Notes under the pieces: model-generated
Databases searched by the model: none
What the model was told of the DNA's origin: nothing
The model's input: only the letters and a program-made list of their open reading frames with translations
Assembly: GCA_018267965.1 (NCBI GenBank)
Contig: JAFDXK010000007.1
Location: 62,001 to 126,000, forward strand
DNA: 64,000 nucleotides
Origin: Bacteroidota bacterium
Lineage (GTDB): Bacteria > Bacteroidota > Bacteroidia > Chitinophagales > Chitinophagaceae
Direction of reading: 5' to 3'
Shown here: positions 33,612 through 43,496 of the stretch, piece by piece
How positions within the stretch are numbered: position 1 is the stretch's first letter
How the letters are laid out: each line of letters starts with the position of its first letter
Made by a program: the position numbers and the translations under genes

Positions 33612-35399
33612 ATGTGTAGAATAGCAGGTATCATAGATAAACGAATTACTGCTATTGAACAAACCGTTATTGCCATGCGCGATAGCATGAAGCGTGGCGG
33701 GCCTGATAGTTCGGGTCTGTATCTCGATGAAAAAAACGGGTTAGGTTTAGGACACAGGCGCCTGTCTCTTATCGATTTGTCTGAAGCTGCTACGCAGCCT
33801 ATGATGAGTGACGATAAGAAACTGGTTATTGTATATAATGGAGAAGTATATAATTTCAATGACATCAAAAATGAACTCATAGCAAAAGGGTTTCATTTCT
33901 CAACAAGTTCTGATACTGAAGTGATTTTGAAGTCATATCAATGTTGGGGTATAGACGGCTTCAAGAAATTAAAAGGAATGTTTGCCCTGGCAATATATGA
34001 CCAGGCAAAAGGTGAAGTTCTTCTAGCAAGGGATGCGTCTGGTATCAAGCCGTTGTATTACTATTCAGATAACAATGCTTTTTATTTTGCATCAGAAATA
34101 AAAGCCTTTAAGCAGATAAATAGTAACTGGCCTGAAAGAAATGACTGGAAGGTTTATTTTCTGACTTATGGATATCTGCCGGAACCGGTAACAACATTAG
34201 AAAATGTTCAACCGCTGGAAAAGGGAACATGCTTAGTGCTTAATGTGAGCACATTGAAAACAACCAGGCACGAAATTGTAACAGCTTCTTATTCTGATAA
34301 AATTAGGAGTATAGAAGAGGCAGTGAAAATCGTAAAGGAAAAACTTGACAGAGCTGTTGAAAGACATTTGATATCCGATGCGCCAATCGGACTTTTTTTG
34401 AGTGGAGGAATAGATAGCAGTTTACTGACTTTAATTGCTAAGAAAACCGGCAAAGAAGATATACATACTTTGTCAATTGTGTTTGATGATGCGGAGTATT
34501 CAGAAAAACAATATCAGGATATTATTGCAAAAAAAACAGGGTCACATCATAGAGCATTCAAACTGACAAAAGAAATGTTTCTTGATGCGATGCCTGATAT
34601 TTTCAGAGCAATGGATCAGCCAACTGCTGACGGCGTTAATACTTACTTCATCAGCAAATATGCAAAAGAGTACGGGTTGAAAGCTGTTTTGTCAGGTTTG
34701 GGGGCTGATGAGTTGTTTGGCGGTTATGCATCTTTCACTCGTAAGAGTATGATTGATAAGCTCAATAGGGTTCCATCTGCTTTGTTGAACATTACTGAAG
34801 CTTTTGGTAAAGATAAATACCGTAAAATTGCCTTCTTATCGCGTCACGATGCTGTTGGCGAATATTTATTTCATCGTGGTTATTTTAGCTCGGGAGAAAC
34901 ATCAAGAATATTAGGTTTGGATAGTAAAGAGGTTGCCCGTACACTGAACAGTATTGTAGTGCCGGATTTTGTGAATGGATTGGAGTATGGTAACAGGACT
35001 TCTTATATGGAGAGTAATTGCTACATGCAGTCGCAATTGTTGAAGGATACTGACATGATGAGTATGTGGCACAGCATAGAAGTGCGCGTGCCTTTTTTAG
35101 ATATTGATTTGATTGATGCTGTAAATAATATTGCGCCGTCAATAAAATTCAATGATGCACAAAGCAAGTATTTGTTGATAGAAGCATATAAAGATATCTT
35201 GCCCGAGGAAATATGGAACAGGAAAAAGCAAGGTTTTGTATTCCCATTCCAAAAGTGGATGGTCGGCAATGAAAACAAAAACTTTAGAAATATAGATAAG
35301 AGCATGACAGAACGCTACAAATCAAATAAATTGAATTGGAGTCGTTATTGGGCGTACCTTATTGCAAATAATTATACCGGTATGAACCGGGCTGCATGA
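33612..35399 (+). CDS. asnB: Asparagine synthase (glutamine-hydrolysing), AsnB type
   Basis: The 595-residue protein has an N-terminal class II glutaminase domain with Cys2 as nucleophile (MCRIAGI) and RGGPDSSGLY. The C-terminal synthetase domain has the PP-loop LFLSGGIDSSLL (about residues 263-274) and GLGADELFGGYA. In surface-polysaccharide loci such AsnB-like enzymes may amidate a sugar acid rather than make free asparagine. That is plausible here because a uronic-acid pathway lies downstream, but it is inference. It opens a run of 32 plus-strand genes and overlaps the next gene by 4 bases. Confidence 0.9.
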   Translation: MCRIAGIIDKRITAIEQTVIAMRDSMKRGGPDSSGLYLDEKNGLGLGHRRLSLIDLSEAATQPMMSDDKKLVIVYNGEVYNFNDIKNELIAKGFHFSTSSDTEVILKSYQCWGIDGFKKLKGMFALAIYDQAKGEVLLARDASGIKPLYYYSDNNAFYFASEIKAFKQINSNWPERNDWKVYFLTYGYLPEPVTTLENVQPLEKGTCLVLNVSTLKTTRHEIVTASYSDKIRSIEEAVKIVKEKLDRAVERHLISDAPIGLFLSGGIDSSLLTLIAKKTGKEDIHTLSIVFDDAEYSEKQYQDIIAKKTGSHHRAFKLTKEMFLDAMPDIFRAMDQPTADGVNTYFISKYAKEYGLKAVLSGLGADELFGGYASFTRKSMIDKLNRVPSALLNITEAFGKDKYRKIAFLSRHDAVGEYLFHRGYFSSGETSRILGLDSKEVARTLNSIVVPDFVNGLEYGNRTSYMESNCYMQSQLLKDTDMMSMWHSIEVRVPFLDIDLIDAVNNIAPSIKFNDAQSKYLLIEAYKDILPEEIWNRKKQGFVFPFQKWMVGNENKNFRNIDKSMTERYKSNKLNWSRYWAYLIANNYTGMNRAA

Positions 35400-36520
35400 C
35401 GCGGGTATTATTCTTAAATCTTACAGCCTTCTCTCAGACTGGCGGTCTCGAAAAATTTAATCGCAGTTTTCTAAGGGCGTTGTACGAACTTCAACAAAGC
35501 TCAAAGCTTGTCACAAAAAGTTATTCGTTATACGATACTACTTCTGATGAAAAGTATTATCCTCGGAAACAATACAGTGGTTTTAGAAAGAGCCGAATAC
35601 CGTTTGTCTTAAAAAGCATTTTTGCCTTATGGCGGAATGATATTGTAGTGCTCGGCCACATCAATCTGGCAATAATAGGTAGCGTGATAAAACTTATAGC
35701 ACCAGGGAAAAAAATAGTTCTGATTTGTCATGGTATAGAAGTGTGGCAAAAACTAACAGGAGTAAAAAAAAGAGTTTTAGAAAAATCAGACAGGATACTG
35801 GCTGTTAGCAGTTATACAAAGCAAAAGTTGATTGAAGAGAATGGAGTGGATGAAGCAAAGGTTACAATATTTCACAATACGGTAGACCCCTACTTCGCAC
35901 TACCCGATACATTTGGTAAGGATGCATCACTGCTGAAACGTTATGGTTTGGCCGATACAGATTTTGTATTGTATACATTAGGTAGGTTGTCTTCTAACGA
36001 ACAGTATAAAGGATATGATTATGTAGTAGAGGCAATAGGTGCTTTGGTTAAGCGATACCCGAATATAAAATACATTATTGGCGGGAAGTACGATGATGCG
36101 GAAAAGAAGAGAATGGATGGGGTAATAGAAAGGCTGGGCCTGCAAAATAATATCATTTTTACAGGCTACATTAAAGATAATGAGATAATAGCTCATTACC
36201 AGTTGGCCGATGTATACATTATGCCAAGCAGGGGAGAAGGCTTTGGTATCGTTTTCATAGAAGCGTTGTCGTGTGGTGTGCGTGTTATAGGTGGTAATGC
36301 AGATGGTACTGTAGACGCCTTGAAGAATGGCGAGCTTGGTCTTTTGGTCAATCCGCAGGATTCTAAAGCAATTGCCGCTGCAATTGAAAAGTATATTGTA
36401 AATAGTAATCGTACTCCGGAAGATGCAAAGCAATTGCAAAAACGGTGTATAGATAATTTTGGATTTAACGTTTATAAAAACAGGCTCGATAATATATTGT
36501 CGGGCATAATTAATAATTAA
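35396..36520 (+). CDS. Glycosyltransferase family 4 protein
   Basis: The 374-residue protein has a GT-B fold. The N-terminal domain shows [19 protein letters not shown] with the Gly-Gly loop of GT4 enzymes. The C-terminal domain has [19 protein letters not shown] (about 194-212) and the donor-binding E-x7-E block [15 protein letters not shown] (about 280-294). It would add a sugar from a nucleotide donor in a retaining manner to a lipid-linked glycan in the cytoplasm. Donor and acceptor cannot be named. It overlaps asnB by 4 bases and gmd follows after 4 bases, so it may act in the fucose or mannose part of the glycan. Confidence 0.87.
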   Translation: MTRVLFLNLTAFSQTGGLEKFNRSFLRALYELQQSSKLVTKSYSLYDTTSDEKYYPRKQYSGFRKSRIPFVLKSIFALWRNDIVVLGHINLAIIGSVIKLIAPGKKIVLICHGIEVWQKLTGVKKRVLEKSDRILAVSSYTKQKLIEENGVDEAKVTIFHNTVDPYFALPDTFGKDASLLKRYGLADTDFVLYTLGRLSSNEQYKGYDYVVEAIGALVKRYPNIKYIIGGKYDDAEKKRMDGVIERLGLQNNIIFTGYIKDNEIIAHYQLADVYIMPSRGEGFGIVFIEALSCGVRVIGGNADGTVDALKNGELGLLVNPQDSKAIAAAIEKYIVNSNRTPEDAKQLQKRCIDNFGFNVYKNRLDNILSGIINN

Positions 36521-36524
36521 CGCA

Positions 36525-37637
36525 ATGGCAAAAAAAGCATTGATAACGGGTGTGACAGGGCAGGATGGTGCCTACCTGAGTGAACTATTGTTGTCGAAAG
36601 GATATGAGGTACATGGTATAAAGAGAAGAAGCTCTTTGTTTAATACCGATCGTATCGACCATCTGTATGAAGACCCGCATGTAGCAAACAGGAAATTTAT
36701 TTTGCATTATGGCGATTTAAGCGACAGCACTAATATCATCAGGATAATACAAGAAGTACAACCTGATGAAATATATAACCTGGGTGCAATGAGCCATGTA
36801 CAGGTAAGCTTTGCTACACCTGAGTATACAGCCAATACTGACGGTATTGGTACGCTTAGGATATTAGAAGCTGTGAGATTGTTGGGCCTTACAGAAAAAA
36901 CAAAAATATACCAGGCATCAACTTCTGAATTATATGGTTTAGTGCAGGAAGTGCCGCAATCAGAAAAGACTCCGTTCTATCCTCGTTCTCCGTATGGTGT
37001 GGCAAAAATGTATGGATACTGGATAACAGTAAACTACAGGGAAGCATATAACATGTATGCTTGTAATGGTATCCTGTTCAACCATGAGAGCCCCTTGAGA
37101 GGCGAAACGTTTGTAACAAGAAAAATAACAAGAGCAGTAGCAGAAATATCATTAGGGCTGCTTAATACATTGCATATAGGCAACCTGAATGCTCAACGCG
37201 ATTGGGGCCACGCCAAAGATTATGTAGAGGCAATGTGGCTGATGCTGCAACAAGACAAGCCTGAAGATTTTGTAATTGCAACAGGTGTCACTACTTACGT
37301 AAGGGATTTTGTGAAAATGGCTTTTGCTGAAGCAGGTATTGAAGTGGAATTTAAAGGAGAAGGAGTTAATGAAGTAGGTATTGTAAAATCTTGCCGGAAT
37401 AATGAATTTGTATCTATAGGACAAGAGGTAGTGAAAATCGACCCTAAATATTTCAGGCCAACTGAAGTAGACTTATTGATAGGTGATGCTACAAAAGCTA
37501 AACAAAAACTGGGTTGGCAGCCTAAGCATTCGGTGCAGGAACTTGTTAAGGAAATGGTAGCTGCCGATATTGTATTATTTGAAAAAGAAAAAATGCTCAA
37601 AACAGCTGGTTATGATTTCATCCGCCAGCATGAATAG
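36525..37637 (+). CDS. gmd: GDP-mannose 4,6-dehydratase
   Basis: Gmd turns GDP-D-mannose into GDP-4-keto-6-deoxy-D-mannose. The 370-residue short-chain dehydrogenase-like protein has the NADP motif [14 protein letters not shown] (about residues 8-21), [18 protein letters not shown], the catalytic Thr and Tyr-x3-Lys in ASTSELYG and [12 protein letters not shown], and [16 protein letters not shown], which is diagnostic for Gmd. The next gene (37644-38579) completes GDP-L-fucose. The same intermediate could also feed other 6-deoxyhexoses. Confidence 0.96.
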   Translation: MAKKALITGVTGQDGAYLSELLLSKGYEVHGIKRRSSLFNTDRIDHLYEDPHVANRKFILHYGDLSDSTNIIRIIQEVQPDEIYNLGAMSHVQVSFATPEYTANTDGIGTLRILEAVRLLGLTEKTKIYQASTSELYGLVQEVPQSEKTPFYPRSPYGVAKMYGYWITVNYREAYNMYACNGILFNHESPLRGETFVTRKITRAVAEISLGLLNTLHIGNLNAQRDWGHAKDYVEAMWLMLQQDKPEDFVIATGVTTYVRDFVKMAFAEAGIEVEFKGEGVNEVGIVKSCRNNEFVSIGQEVVKIDPKYFRPTEVDLLIGDATKAKQKLGWQPKHSVQELVKEMVAADIVLFEKEKMLKTAGYDFIRQHE

Positions 37638-37643
37638 ATAGTT

Positions 37644-38579
37644 ATGGAATTGAATAGTAAGATATATGTAGCGGGCCATAAAGGAATGGTGGGCAGTGCA
37701 ATTGTAAGACGCTTGCAAAGTGCCGGGTTTACAAATATCATTTGCAGAAGCTCTAAAGAATTAGACCTGCGCAGGCAAGAGGAGACAGCAGCATTCTTTC
37801 AAACAGAAAAACCAGATTATGTTTTCTTAGCAGCCGCAAAAGTTGGTGGTATCATGGCAAACAATCAGTACAAAGCAGATTTTTTGTATGATAACCTGAT
37901 GATACAGAACAACGTAATACACCACGCCTACAAAAATGGAGTGAAAAAATTAATGTTCTTAGGCTCGTCGTGTATTTACCCTAAACTGGCTCCGCAACCG
38001 TTAAAAGAAGAATATCTGTTAACGGGCGAATTAGAAGCTACAAATGAACCTTATGCCATTGCAAAAATAGCCGGCATCAAAATGTGTGATGCCTACAGGT
38101 TTCAGTATGGATGTAACTTCATTTCTGTGATGCCCACAAATCTTTATGGCCCTAATGATAATTACGATTTGAATAATTCGCACGTATTACCTGCTCTAAT
38201 TAGAAAGTTTCATGAGGCCAAAATGAATAGTGTAGATGAAGTTGTGGTTTGGGGTAGCGGTAAGCCATTACGCGAATTTTTACATGCAGACGATTTAGCA
38301 GATGCCTGTTTTTATCTGATGCAAAATTATAATGAACCCGGACTGGTAAACATTGGTGTAGGCGAAGATATCAGCATAGCAGATTTGGCCATGATGATAA
38401 AAGATATTGTAGGATATGCCGGAAAAATTGTTTGGGATAGTTCTAAGCCTGACGGTACACCAAGAAAGTTGATGGATGTATCTAAACTGAAAAATCTTGG
38501 CTGGCAGGCAAAAATATCTTTGAGAGAAGGAATCACAGATGTTTATAAACATAAGTTCCTGTCAACTACTACCGCATAA
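37644..38579 (+). CDS. fcl: GDP-L-fucose synthase
   Basis: Fcl epimerises and reduces GDP-4-keto-6-deoxymannose to GDP-L-fucose. The 311-residue protein has the NADP loop [16 protein letters not shown] (about 8-23), [17 protein letters not shown] with the catalytic serine and cysteine, and [15 protein letters not shown] with Tyr-x3-Lys. [17 protein letters not shown] is also typical. It starts 6 bases after gmd. The product is the donor for fucosyltransferases such as the GT10 enzyme at 48320-49267. Confidence 0.96.
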   Translation: MELNSKIYVAGHKGMVGSAIVRRLQSAGFTNIICRSSKELDLRRQEETAAFFQTEKPDYVFLAAAKVGGIMANNQYKADFLYDNLMIQNNVIHHAYKNGVKKLMFLGSSCIYPKLAPQPLKEEYLLTGELEATNEPYAIAKIAGIKMCDAYRFQYGCNFISVMPTNLYGPNDNYDLNNSHVLPALIRKFHEAKMNSVDEVVVWGSGKPLREFLHADDLADACFYLMQNYNEPGLVNIGVGEDISIADLAMMIKDIVGYAGKIVWDSSKPDGTPRKLMDVSKLKNLGWQAKISLREGITDVYKHKFLSTTTA

Positions 38580-38582
38580 TTT

Positions 38583-39437
38583 ATGCACACAAAAAAGAAC
38601 GATTATACTTTTGTCATAAAACCTAAGACAGCGCTGCTGGATATTAATCTTGCAGAAATATGGCGCTACCGCGACCTGGTATTATTGCTTGTAAGACGCG
38701 ACTTCGTTTCGTTCTATAAGCAAACAATACTTGGACCGATTTGGTTTCTAGTACAGCCGTTATTAACTACGTTTATGTATATGCTGATATTTGGCAATAT
38801 TGCTAAGTTGTCAACAGATGGCATACCACAAATATTATTTTACTTAGCTGGGGTTACCTGTTGGAGCTATTTTGCAGAATGCCTTACAAAGACATCAGAA
38901 ACATTTACCGCTAATGCAGCTATTTTTGGTAAAGTATATTTTCCGAGATTAATTATACCAATCTCTATTATCATATCATGCATGATAAGATTGGCGATAC
39001 AGGTTTCACTTTTCTTTATAGTATTAGCGTATTACCTCATTTTTACCAAAGAAGGTGTACATATTACATGGGCTGCAGCCTTGTTCCCGGTACTTATTAT
39101 TATGATGGGATTACTTGGTTTAGGTTTAGGAATCATTTTTTCGTCTTTGACAACAAAGTACAGAGACCTGCGTTTCTTGTTGGCATTTGGCGTGCAGCTT
39201 TTAATGTTTGCAACACCTGTGGTATATCCATTGTCGATGACTTCTGAAAAATACAGATGGATAATAGCTGCTAATCCGTTTACGTCTATTATTGAAACAT
39301 TTCGTTTTGCATTCTTAGGGTCTGGAGAATTTAATTTGTCGTATTTTATGTATAGCCTCGTTTTTACTTTAGTGTTGCTCGCTATTGGTGTCGTAGTATT
39401 TAATAAGGTTGAGAAAAGTTTTATGGATACGGTTTAA
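38583..39437 (+). CDS. ABC-2 type polysaccharide export permease (Wzm-like)
   Basis: The 284-residue membrane protein has six hydrophobic segments and the ABC-2 permease layout of Wzm/TagG. It starts with the conserved N-terminal block RYRDLVLLLVRRDFVSFYKQ (about residues 27-46), then LGPIWFLVQPLLTTFMYML. Later come LTTKYRDLRFLLAFGVQLLM and the C-terminal AANPFTSIIETFRFAFLG. With the Wzt-like ATPase encoded next (39447-40712) it would move a completed undecaprenyl-linked glycan across the inner membrane. Confidence 0.92.
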   Translation: MHTKKNDYTFVIKPKTALLDINLAEIWRYRDLVLLLVRRDFVSFYKQTILGPIWFLVQPLLTTFMYMLIFGNIAKLSTDGIPQILFYLAGVTCWSYFAECLTKTSETFTANAAIFGKVYFPRLIIPISIIISCMIRLAIQVSLFFIVLAYYLIFTKEGVHITWAAALFPVLIIMMGLLGLGLGIIFSSLTTKYRDLRFLLAFGVQLLMFATPVVYPLSMTSEKYRWIIAANPFTSIIETFRFAFLGSGEFNLSYFMYSLVFTLVLLAIGVVVFNKVEKSFMDTV

Positions 39438-39446
39438 TATACTCGC

Positions 39447-40712
39447 ATGTCAGATTCAGCAATCAAAGTAGAAGGAGTTTCGAAATTATACCGTTTGGGG
39501 GAAATAGGTACAGGTACTATATCTCATGACCTGAACAGGTGGTGGCACAGAGTACGGGGAAAAGAAGATCCGTATGCGATACTTGGTGAAGAAAATAAAC
39601 GCGATACTAAGGGCAGTGATTGGGTATGGGCAATACAAGACATCAATTTCGATGTAAAAAAGGGAGAGGTCTTAGGTATAATAGGCAAGAACGGTGCGGG
39701 TAAATCTACATTGCTAAAAGTTCTGTCGCGCGTAACATCTCCTACAAAAGGTATTGTTAAATCGAGTGGAAGGATAGCAAGCCTTCTTGAAGTAGGTACA
39801 GGTTTTCATCCTGAACTAACAGGGAGGGAAAATATATTTCTGAACGGGGCAATACTGGGTATGACCAAGACTGACATCAAACGTAATTTTGATGAGATAG
39901 TAGATTTTTCGGGTGTGGAAAGATATATCGATACACCCGTAAAAAGATATAGTTCTGGCATGTACGTACGCCTCGCATTTGCTGTAGCTGCCTATCTTGA
40001 GCCTGAAATATTGATAGTAGATGAAGTGCTGGCGGTTGGTGATGCTGAGTTCCAAAAAAAATGCCTTGGAAGGATGAAGGATGTAAGTGTTAATGATGGC
40101 AGAACAGTATTGTTTGTCAGCCACAATATGGCGGCCGTAAGACAATTGTGTACCAGTGCTATAGTATTGAAAAATGGCAAGTTGGTTTTTGAAGGAACAC
40201 AAAACGAAGGGGTTAATTATTACCAATCATCGCACAATACCAACTCTGAATACATTCATGATGGTAATATTGAAGATGCATTAGGCAATGATAATATCAG
40301 ACTGTTGCGTTTTGAAGTAAAGCCGGCGACAGGAAATGTTATCTCAGTTTCATCAGGTTTTGAAATTGATATAGAGTTCTTTAATGCTAAAGAAAATATT
40401 AACCTTGACGTGACAGTTGAAATGAAGAACACAGATGAAATAGTAGTATTTCATACCGGAACGGTTATTAGCGATGATAGAAGTTCAAAGCGTGGTATTT
40501 ACAGAGTGAAGACGGCAGTGCCCGTAAATGATATTAACGCAGGTGTTTATAAGTTTAAGATCATTTTCGGAGAGAGCCAGAGATATGTGTTATATGCTAT
40601 GGAAGATGTTATTCAGTTTGAAATAATGAATGAGGCAAGTGGCAGTAATAGCAGTATACTTCCGGGAATAATGAGATTGCAAGTGCCATTTGAAACCACC
40701 TTTCTGAAATAA
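39447..40712 (+). CDS. ABC polysaccharide export ATPase with C-terminal carbohydrate-binding domain (Wzt-like)
   Basis: The 421-residue protein has an ABC domain in residues 1-255 with Walker A GKNGAGKS (about 79-86), the signature YSSGMYVRLAFAVA (the SSGMxxRLAF form of the Wzt/TagH group) and Walker B ILIVDEVLAVGD. Residues about 270-421 are a beta-rich Wzt C-terminal domain. In known Wzt proteins this domain binds the capped non-reducing end of the O-polysaccharide, often a methylated residue. Methyltransferase genes downstream (52539, 62195) fit such a cap. It begins 9 bases after the permease gene. Confidence 0.92.
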   Translation: MSDSAIKVEGVSKLYRLGEIGTGTISHDLNRWWHRVRGKEDPYAILGEENKRDTKGSDWVWAIQDINFDVKKGEVLGIIGKNGAGKSTLLKVLSRVTSPTKGIVKSSGRIASLLEVGTGFHPELTGRENIFLNGAILGMTKTDIKRNFDEIVDFSGVERYIDTPVKRYSSGMYVRLAFAVAAYLEPEILIVDEVLAVGDAEFQKKCLGRMKDVSVNDGRTVLFVSHNMAAVRQLCTSAIVLKNGKLVFEGTQNEGVNYYQSSHNTNSEYIHDGNIEDALGNDNIRLLRFEVKPATGNVISVSSGFEIDIEFFNAKENINLDVTVEMKNTDEIVVFHTGTVISDDRSSKRGIYRVKTAVPVNDINAGVYKFKIIFGESQRYVLYAMEDVIQFEIMNEASGSNSSILPGIMRLQVPFETTFLK

Positions 40713-40717
40713 TTTGT

Positions 40718-41128
40718 ATGACATTTGACGACGTAAAGCTAATCACACTCCCTAAAATTCTAGATGAAAGAGGTAACCTATCTTTTTTTCAAAACGAAGA
40801 CCAGATACCATTTTCTATACAGCGTGCATATTGGATATATGATGTGCCGGGAGGAGAACATAGAGGCGGACACGCATACAAAGACTTGCAGGAAGTAATA
40901 ATAGCACTATCAGGTAGTTTTGATGTAGTAATAGATGACGGGAAGAATAAGAAAGTAATTACGCTGAACCGTTCTTACAATGCATTATATATACCCAAGC
41001 TTGTATGGAGAAAACTGGAAAATTTTTCAACCAACAGCCTGGCATTTATAGTTTGTGATAAGCAATACGATGCTGAGCAATACATAAGAGATTATGATGA
41101 ATACCTAAAAGTAAAAACCAATGGATAA
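40718..41128 (+). CDS. FdtA/QdtA-type sugar 3,4-ketoisomerase-like cupin, copy 1
   Basis: The 136-residue protein is a WxcM-like cupin of the FdtA/QdtA group, which isomerise nucleotide-linked 4-keto-6-deoxyhexose to the 3-keto form. It shows LDERGNLSFFQN (Arg18), RAYWIYDVPGG and RGGHAYKDLQEV. The usual H-x-H pair in this motif is His52 and Tyr54, so the second histidine is missing. The usual partner genes rmlA and rmlB are absent from the window, so the substrate is unclear. The next gene is a paralogue overlapping by 8 bases. The weakened active site leaves room for a binding or heteromeric role. Confidence 0.75.
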   Translation: MTFDDVKLITLPKILDERGNLSFFQNEDQIPFSIQRAYWIYDVPGGEHRGGHAYKDLQEVIIALSGSFDVVIDDGKNKKVITLNRSYNALYIPKLVWRKLENFSTNSLAFIVCDKQYDAEQYIRDYDEYLKVKTNG

Positions 41129-41540
41129 CCGCAACAGGGTATTTGATTGCAATATTCTTTATCTGCCTGTCATTCAAAATAAAGCTGGTAACATCACCCC
41201 GGTGCAAAATAATATTGAAGTACCCTTTGATATAAAACGGGTGTATTATTTATACGATGTGCCCGGAGGAGGTGAGAGGGGTGGACACGCACATAAAAAC
41301 CTGCAACAAATAGTAATCGCAGCAAGCGGCAGTTTTGATATTACCCTGGATGACGGAACCAATAAAAAAACTGTATCGCTTAACCGCCCATATATGGGCT
41401 TGCAGATTCGCCCCGGTATATGGCGGGATATTTCTAATTTCTCATCCGGTGCTATTTGTTTGGTATTAGCATCTGAATTGTATACTGAGACTGATTATAT
41501 AAGAGATTATAACTCCTTTCTGGATTACAAAAGACTATGA
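41121..41540 (+). CDS. FdtA/QdtA-type sugar 3,4-ketoisomerase-like cupin, copy 2
   Basis: The 139-residue protein is a second member of the same cupin family, clearly related to copy 1. It keeps the full RGGHAHKNLQQI motif (His56 and His58), but where copy 1 has E-R-G it reads K-A-G (Ala22). It ends with the conserved SELYTETDYIRDYNSFLDYK, like FdtA. The two genes overlap by 8 bases and probably arose by duplication. A heterodimer is possible because family members are dimers. The substrate could be a 4-keto-6-deoxy sugar nucleotide; the only obvious source in the window is Gmd. Confidence 0.78.
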   Translation: MDNRNRVFDCNILYLPVIQNKAGNITPVQNNIEVPFDIKRVYYLYDVPGGGERGGHAHKNLQQIVIAASGSFDITLDDGTNKKTVSLNRPYMGLQIRPGIWRDISNFSSGAICLVLASELYTETDYIRDYNSFLDYKRL

Positions 41541-42601
41541 AGAAGATTTTAATTGCAGGTGCCGGTGGTGCCCCTTCTGAGGGAGTGATTAATTCATTGT
41601 TGCAGGAAGGAAAGGATGAGGTAATTGGAATGGGTAGTGAAGTGACAGATTTGGCATTGTCTGCAGCTCAAAAAAAATATTACGTACCCTACGCAAATAC
41701 GTATGAGTATAAGGATGCATTACTTAAGATATTGGTAAACGAAAAGCCCGACCTTATACATTTTCAAAATGACCTGGAGATTTATCACGCCTCTTTGTTA
41801 AGAGATGAGATACATGCAACAGGTACAAAAACATTTATGCCATCGCATGATGTTATTGATACTTGTGTACATAAGTATAAAACTTATCTCAAGCTTAAAG
41901 ATGCAGGTGTAAAAGTGCCTGAAAATATACTCATCTCTGATGAAAAGGTATTGAAAGAAGCATTTCAATCTTTAGGAGATGCGAATGGCAATATATGGCT
42001 TAGGGCATCATCAATAGGTGGCGGTGGTAAAGGTGCATTACCTACAAACAATTATGAATTTGCTAAGGGTTGGATACAACGTTACAATGGGTGGGGAGAT
42101 TTTATAGCTGCTGAAATACTGACGGCTAATACTGTAACATGGTTATCAATATGGCATGAGGGAGAATTGATTGTGGCACAAACACGTATAAGAAAAGGTT
42201 GGGTGCATGGTAACAGAACCTTAAGCGGAGTTACTGGCGTTACCAAAGTTGGACAGACTTATGCAGATGCTATCGTGGACGAAATAGCAATGAATACTGT
42301 TAAAGCGGTTTCAGATAGACCACACGGCATATTTGGTGTAGATATGACTTATGATAAGAATGGCATACCTAACCCAACAGAAATAAACATTTCAAGATTT
42401 TTTACAACCGTCCTGTTTTTTACAGAAGCAGGTTTGAATATGCCTGCCATATTTAAAAATATTGCTTTGCACAACGAGTTCCCGACACTAAAAAAGAACA
42501 TCAACCCATTAGAAAATGGATTGATGTGGTTACGCGGCATGGATACAAAACCACGCCTTGTTAGGAATAGTGACATTGAAAACGAGATAGTATTTTTATA
42601 G
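41537..42601 (+). CDS. ATP-grasp domain protein (carboxylate-amine ligase-like)
   Basis: The 354-residue protein starts with a Rossmann-like PreATP-grasp part (ILIAGAGGAPSEGVINSLL). The ATP-grasp core follows: WLRASSIGGGGKGALP near residues 155-170, GVDMTYDKNGIPNPTEINIS near 268-287 with the metal-binding E-x-N. It resembles carbamoyl-phosphate-synthase-like ATP-grasp proteins found in capsule and O-antigen loci, which may attach amino acids or other amines to sugar acids. The reaction is not known. It overlaps the cupin gene by 4 bases and the epimerase gene by 1 base. Confidence 0.75.
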   Translation: MKKILIAGAGGAPSEGVINSLLQEGKDEVIGMGSEVTDLALSAAQKKYYVPYANTYEYKDALLKILVNEKPDLIHFQNDLEIYHASLLRDEIHATGTKTFMPSHDVIDTCVHKYKTYLKLKDAGVKVPENILISDEKVLKEAFQSLGDANGNIWLRASSIGGGGKGALPTNNYEFAKGWIQRYNGWGDFIAAEILTANTVTWLSIWHEGELIVAQTRIRKGWVHGNRTLSGVTGVTKVGQTYADAIVDEIAMNTVKAVSDRPHGIFGVDMTYDKNGIPNPTEINISRFFTTVLFFTEAGLNMPAIFKNIALHNEFPTLKKNINPLENGLMWLRGMDTKPRLVRNSDIENEIVFL

Positions 42602-43494
42602 TGGGTAAGATTTTAATCACAGGTGCATCAGGATTTATCGGTAAACGATTGCTAGAGGTTTTTTGCGATGAATATGGCGATGATAATATCATTGCGTTGA
42701 CTTCTGAAAAGCCAAACAGGGGACTTTTCCTAAATCACCATAATTATTCTTTTCCGAAAGATTTTTTTTTGGCATCAGGATTTGATGATATAGAGACAAT
42801 TATTCACGCAGGTGCATTTACACCAAAGCAATCTAACGAAGCAAATAGCTGGGAAGAAACTACAAGTAATATTTCCAATACTTTCAATTTAATCACAGCA
42901 ACATTACCAATACTTAAAAAATTTATTTTTTTGAGTACGCTAGATGTTTATGAAATTGTCGACGGCCCGATTTCTGAAGATAGCAGCACATCACCGATTT
43001 CATTGTATGGGGCATCAAAATTATACTGTGAAAGAATGTTGCAACAATGGGCTGTTGAACGAGGTGTGTCATGCCTGGTACTGCGTGTAGGTCACGTATA
43101 CGGCCCTGGTGAACAAAAGTATAAAAAGCTGATACCCTTAGTGATGAATAATTTACTCAGGAATGAAAGTCCGCAGATATTTGGGAATGGTAAAGAGCTA
43201 AGATCTTTCATATTTATAGATGATGTAGCCAATGCAATATTAGCGATGGCGAAAATGAAAGAATATGACAGTCCTATCAATATTGCAGGGTCAAAACCCG
43301 TAAGTGTATCTGAGTTGGTAAATACGATTATTGATATTGCAAATCAAAACGTACAAATTGATTACAAGGAAGGCAATACAGTGTCGAGGAATTTAGTTTT
43401 TAACACTGCCAAAATGCAGCGATTAATAAACATAACAGAAACACCACTACGAAAAGGACTTGAAGCTGAATGGCAGTTCATGAGTAGTTTGTAA
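42601..43494 (+). CDS. NAD-dependent epimerase/dehydratase
   Basis: The 297-residue extended short-chain dehydrogenase has the glycine-rich loop ITGASGFIGKRLLEV (about residues 5-19), FLSTLDVYEIVDGP and YGASKLYCERML with the catalytic Tyr-x3-Lys. The C-terminal domain is NTAKMQRLINITETP. Members epimerise or reduce nucleotide sugars; the exact sugar is not evident. The GTG start overlaps the previous stop by 1 base (TAGTG), a sign of coupled translation. The HAD gene starts 2 bases after its stop, which suggests a short pathway together. Confidence 0.83.
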   Translation: MGKILITGASGFIGKRLLEVFCDEYGDDNIIALTSEKPNRGLFLNHHNYSFPKDFFLASGFDDIETIIHAGAFTPKQSNEANSWEETTSNISNTFNLITATLPILKKFIFLSTLDVYEIVDGPISEDSSTSPISLYGASKLYCERMLQQWAVERGVSCLVLRVGHVYGPGEQKYKKLIPLVMNNLLRNESPQIFGNGKELRSFIFIDDVANAILAMAKMKEYDSPINIAGSKPVSVSELVNTIIDIANQNVQIDYKEGNTVSRNLVFNTAKMQRLINITETPLRKGLEAEWQFMSSL

Positions 43495-43496
43495 TT

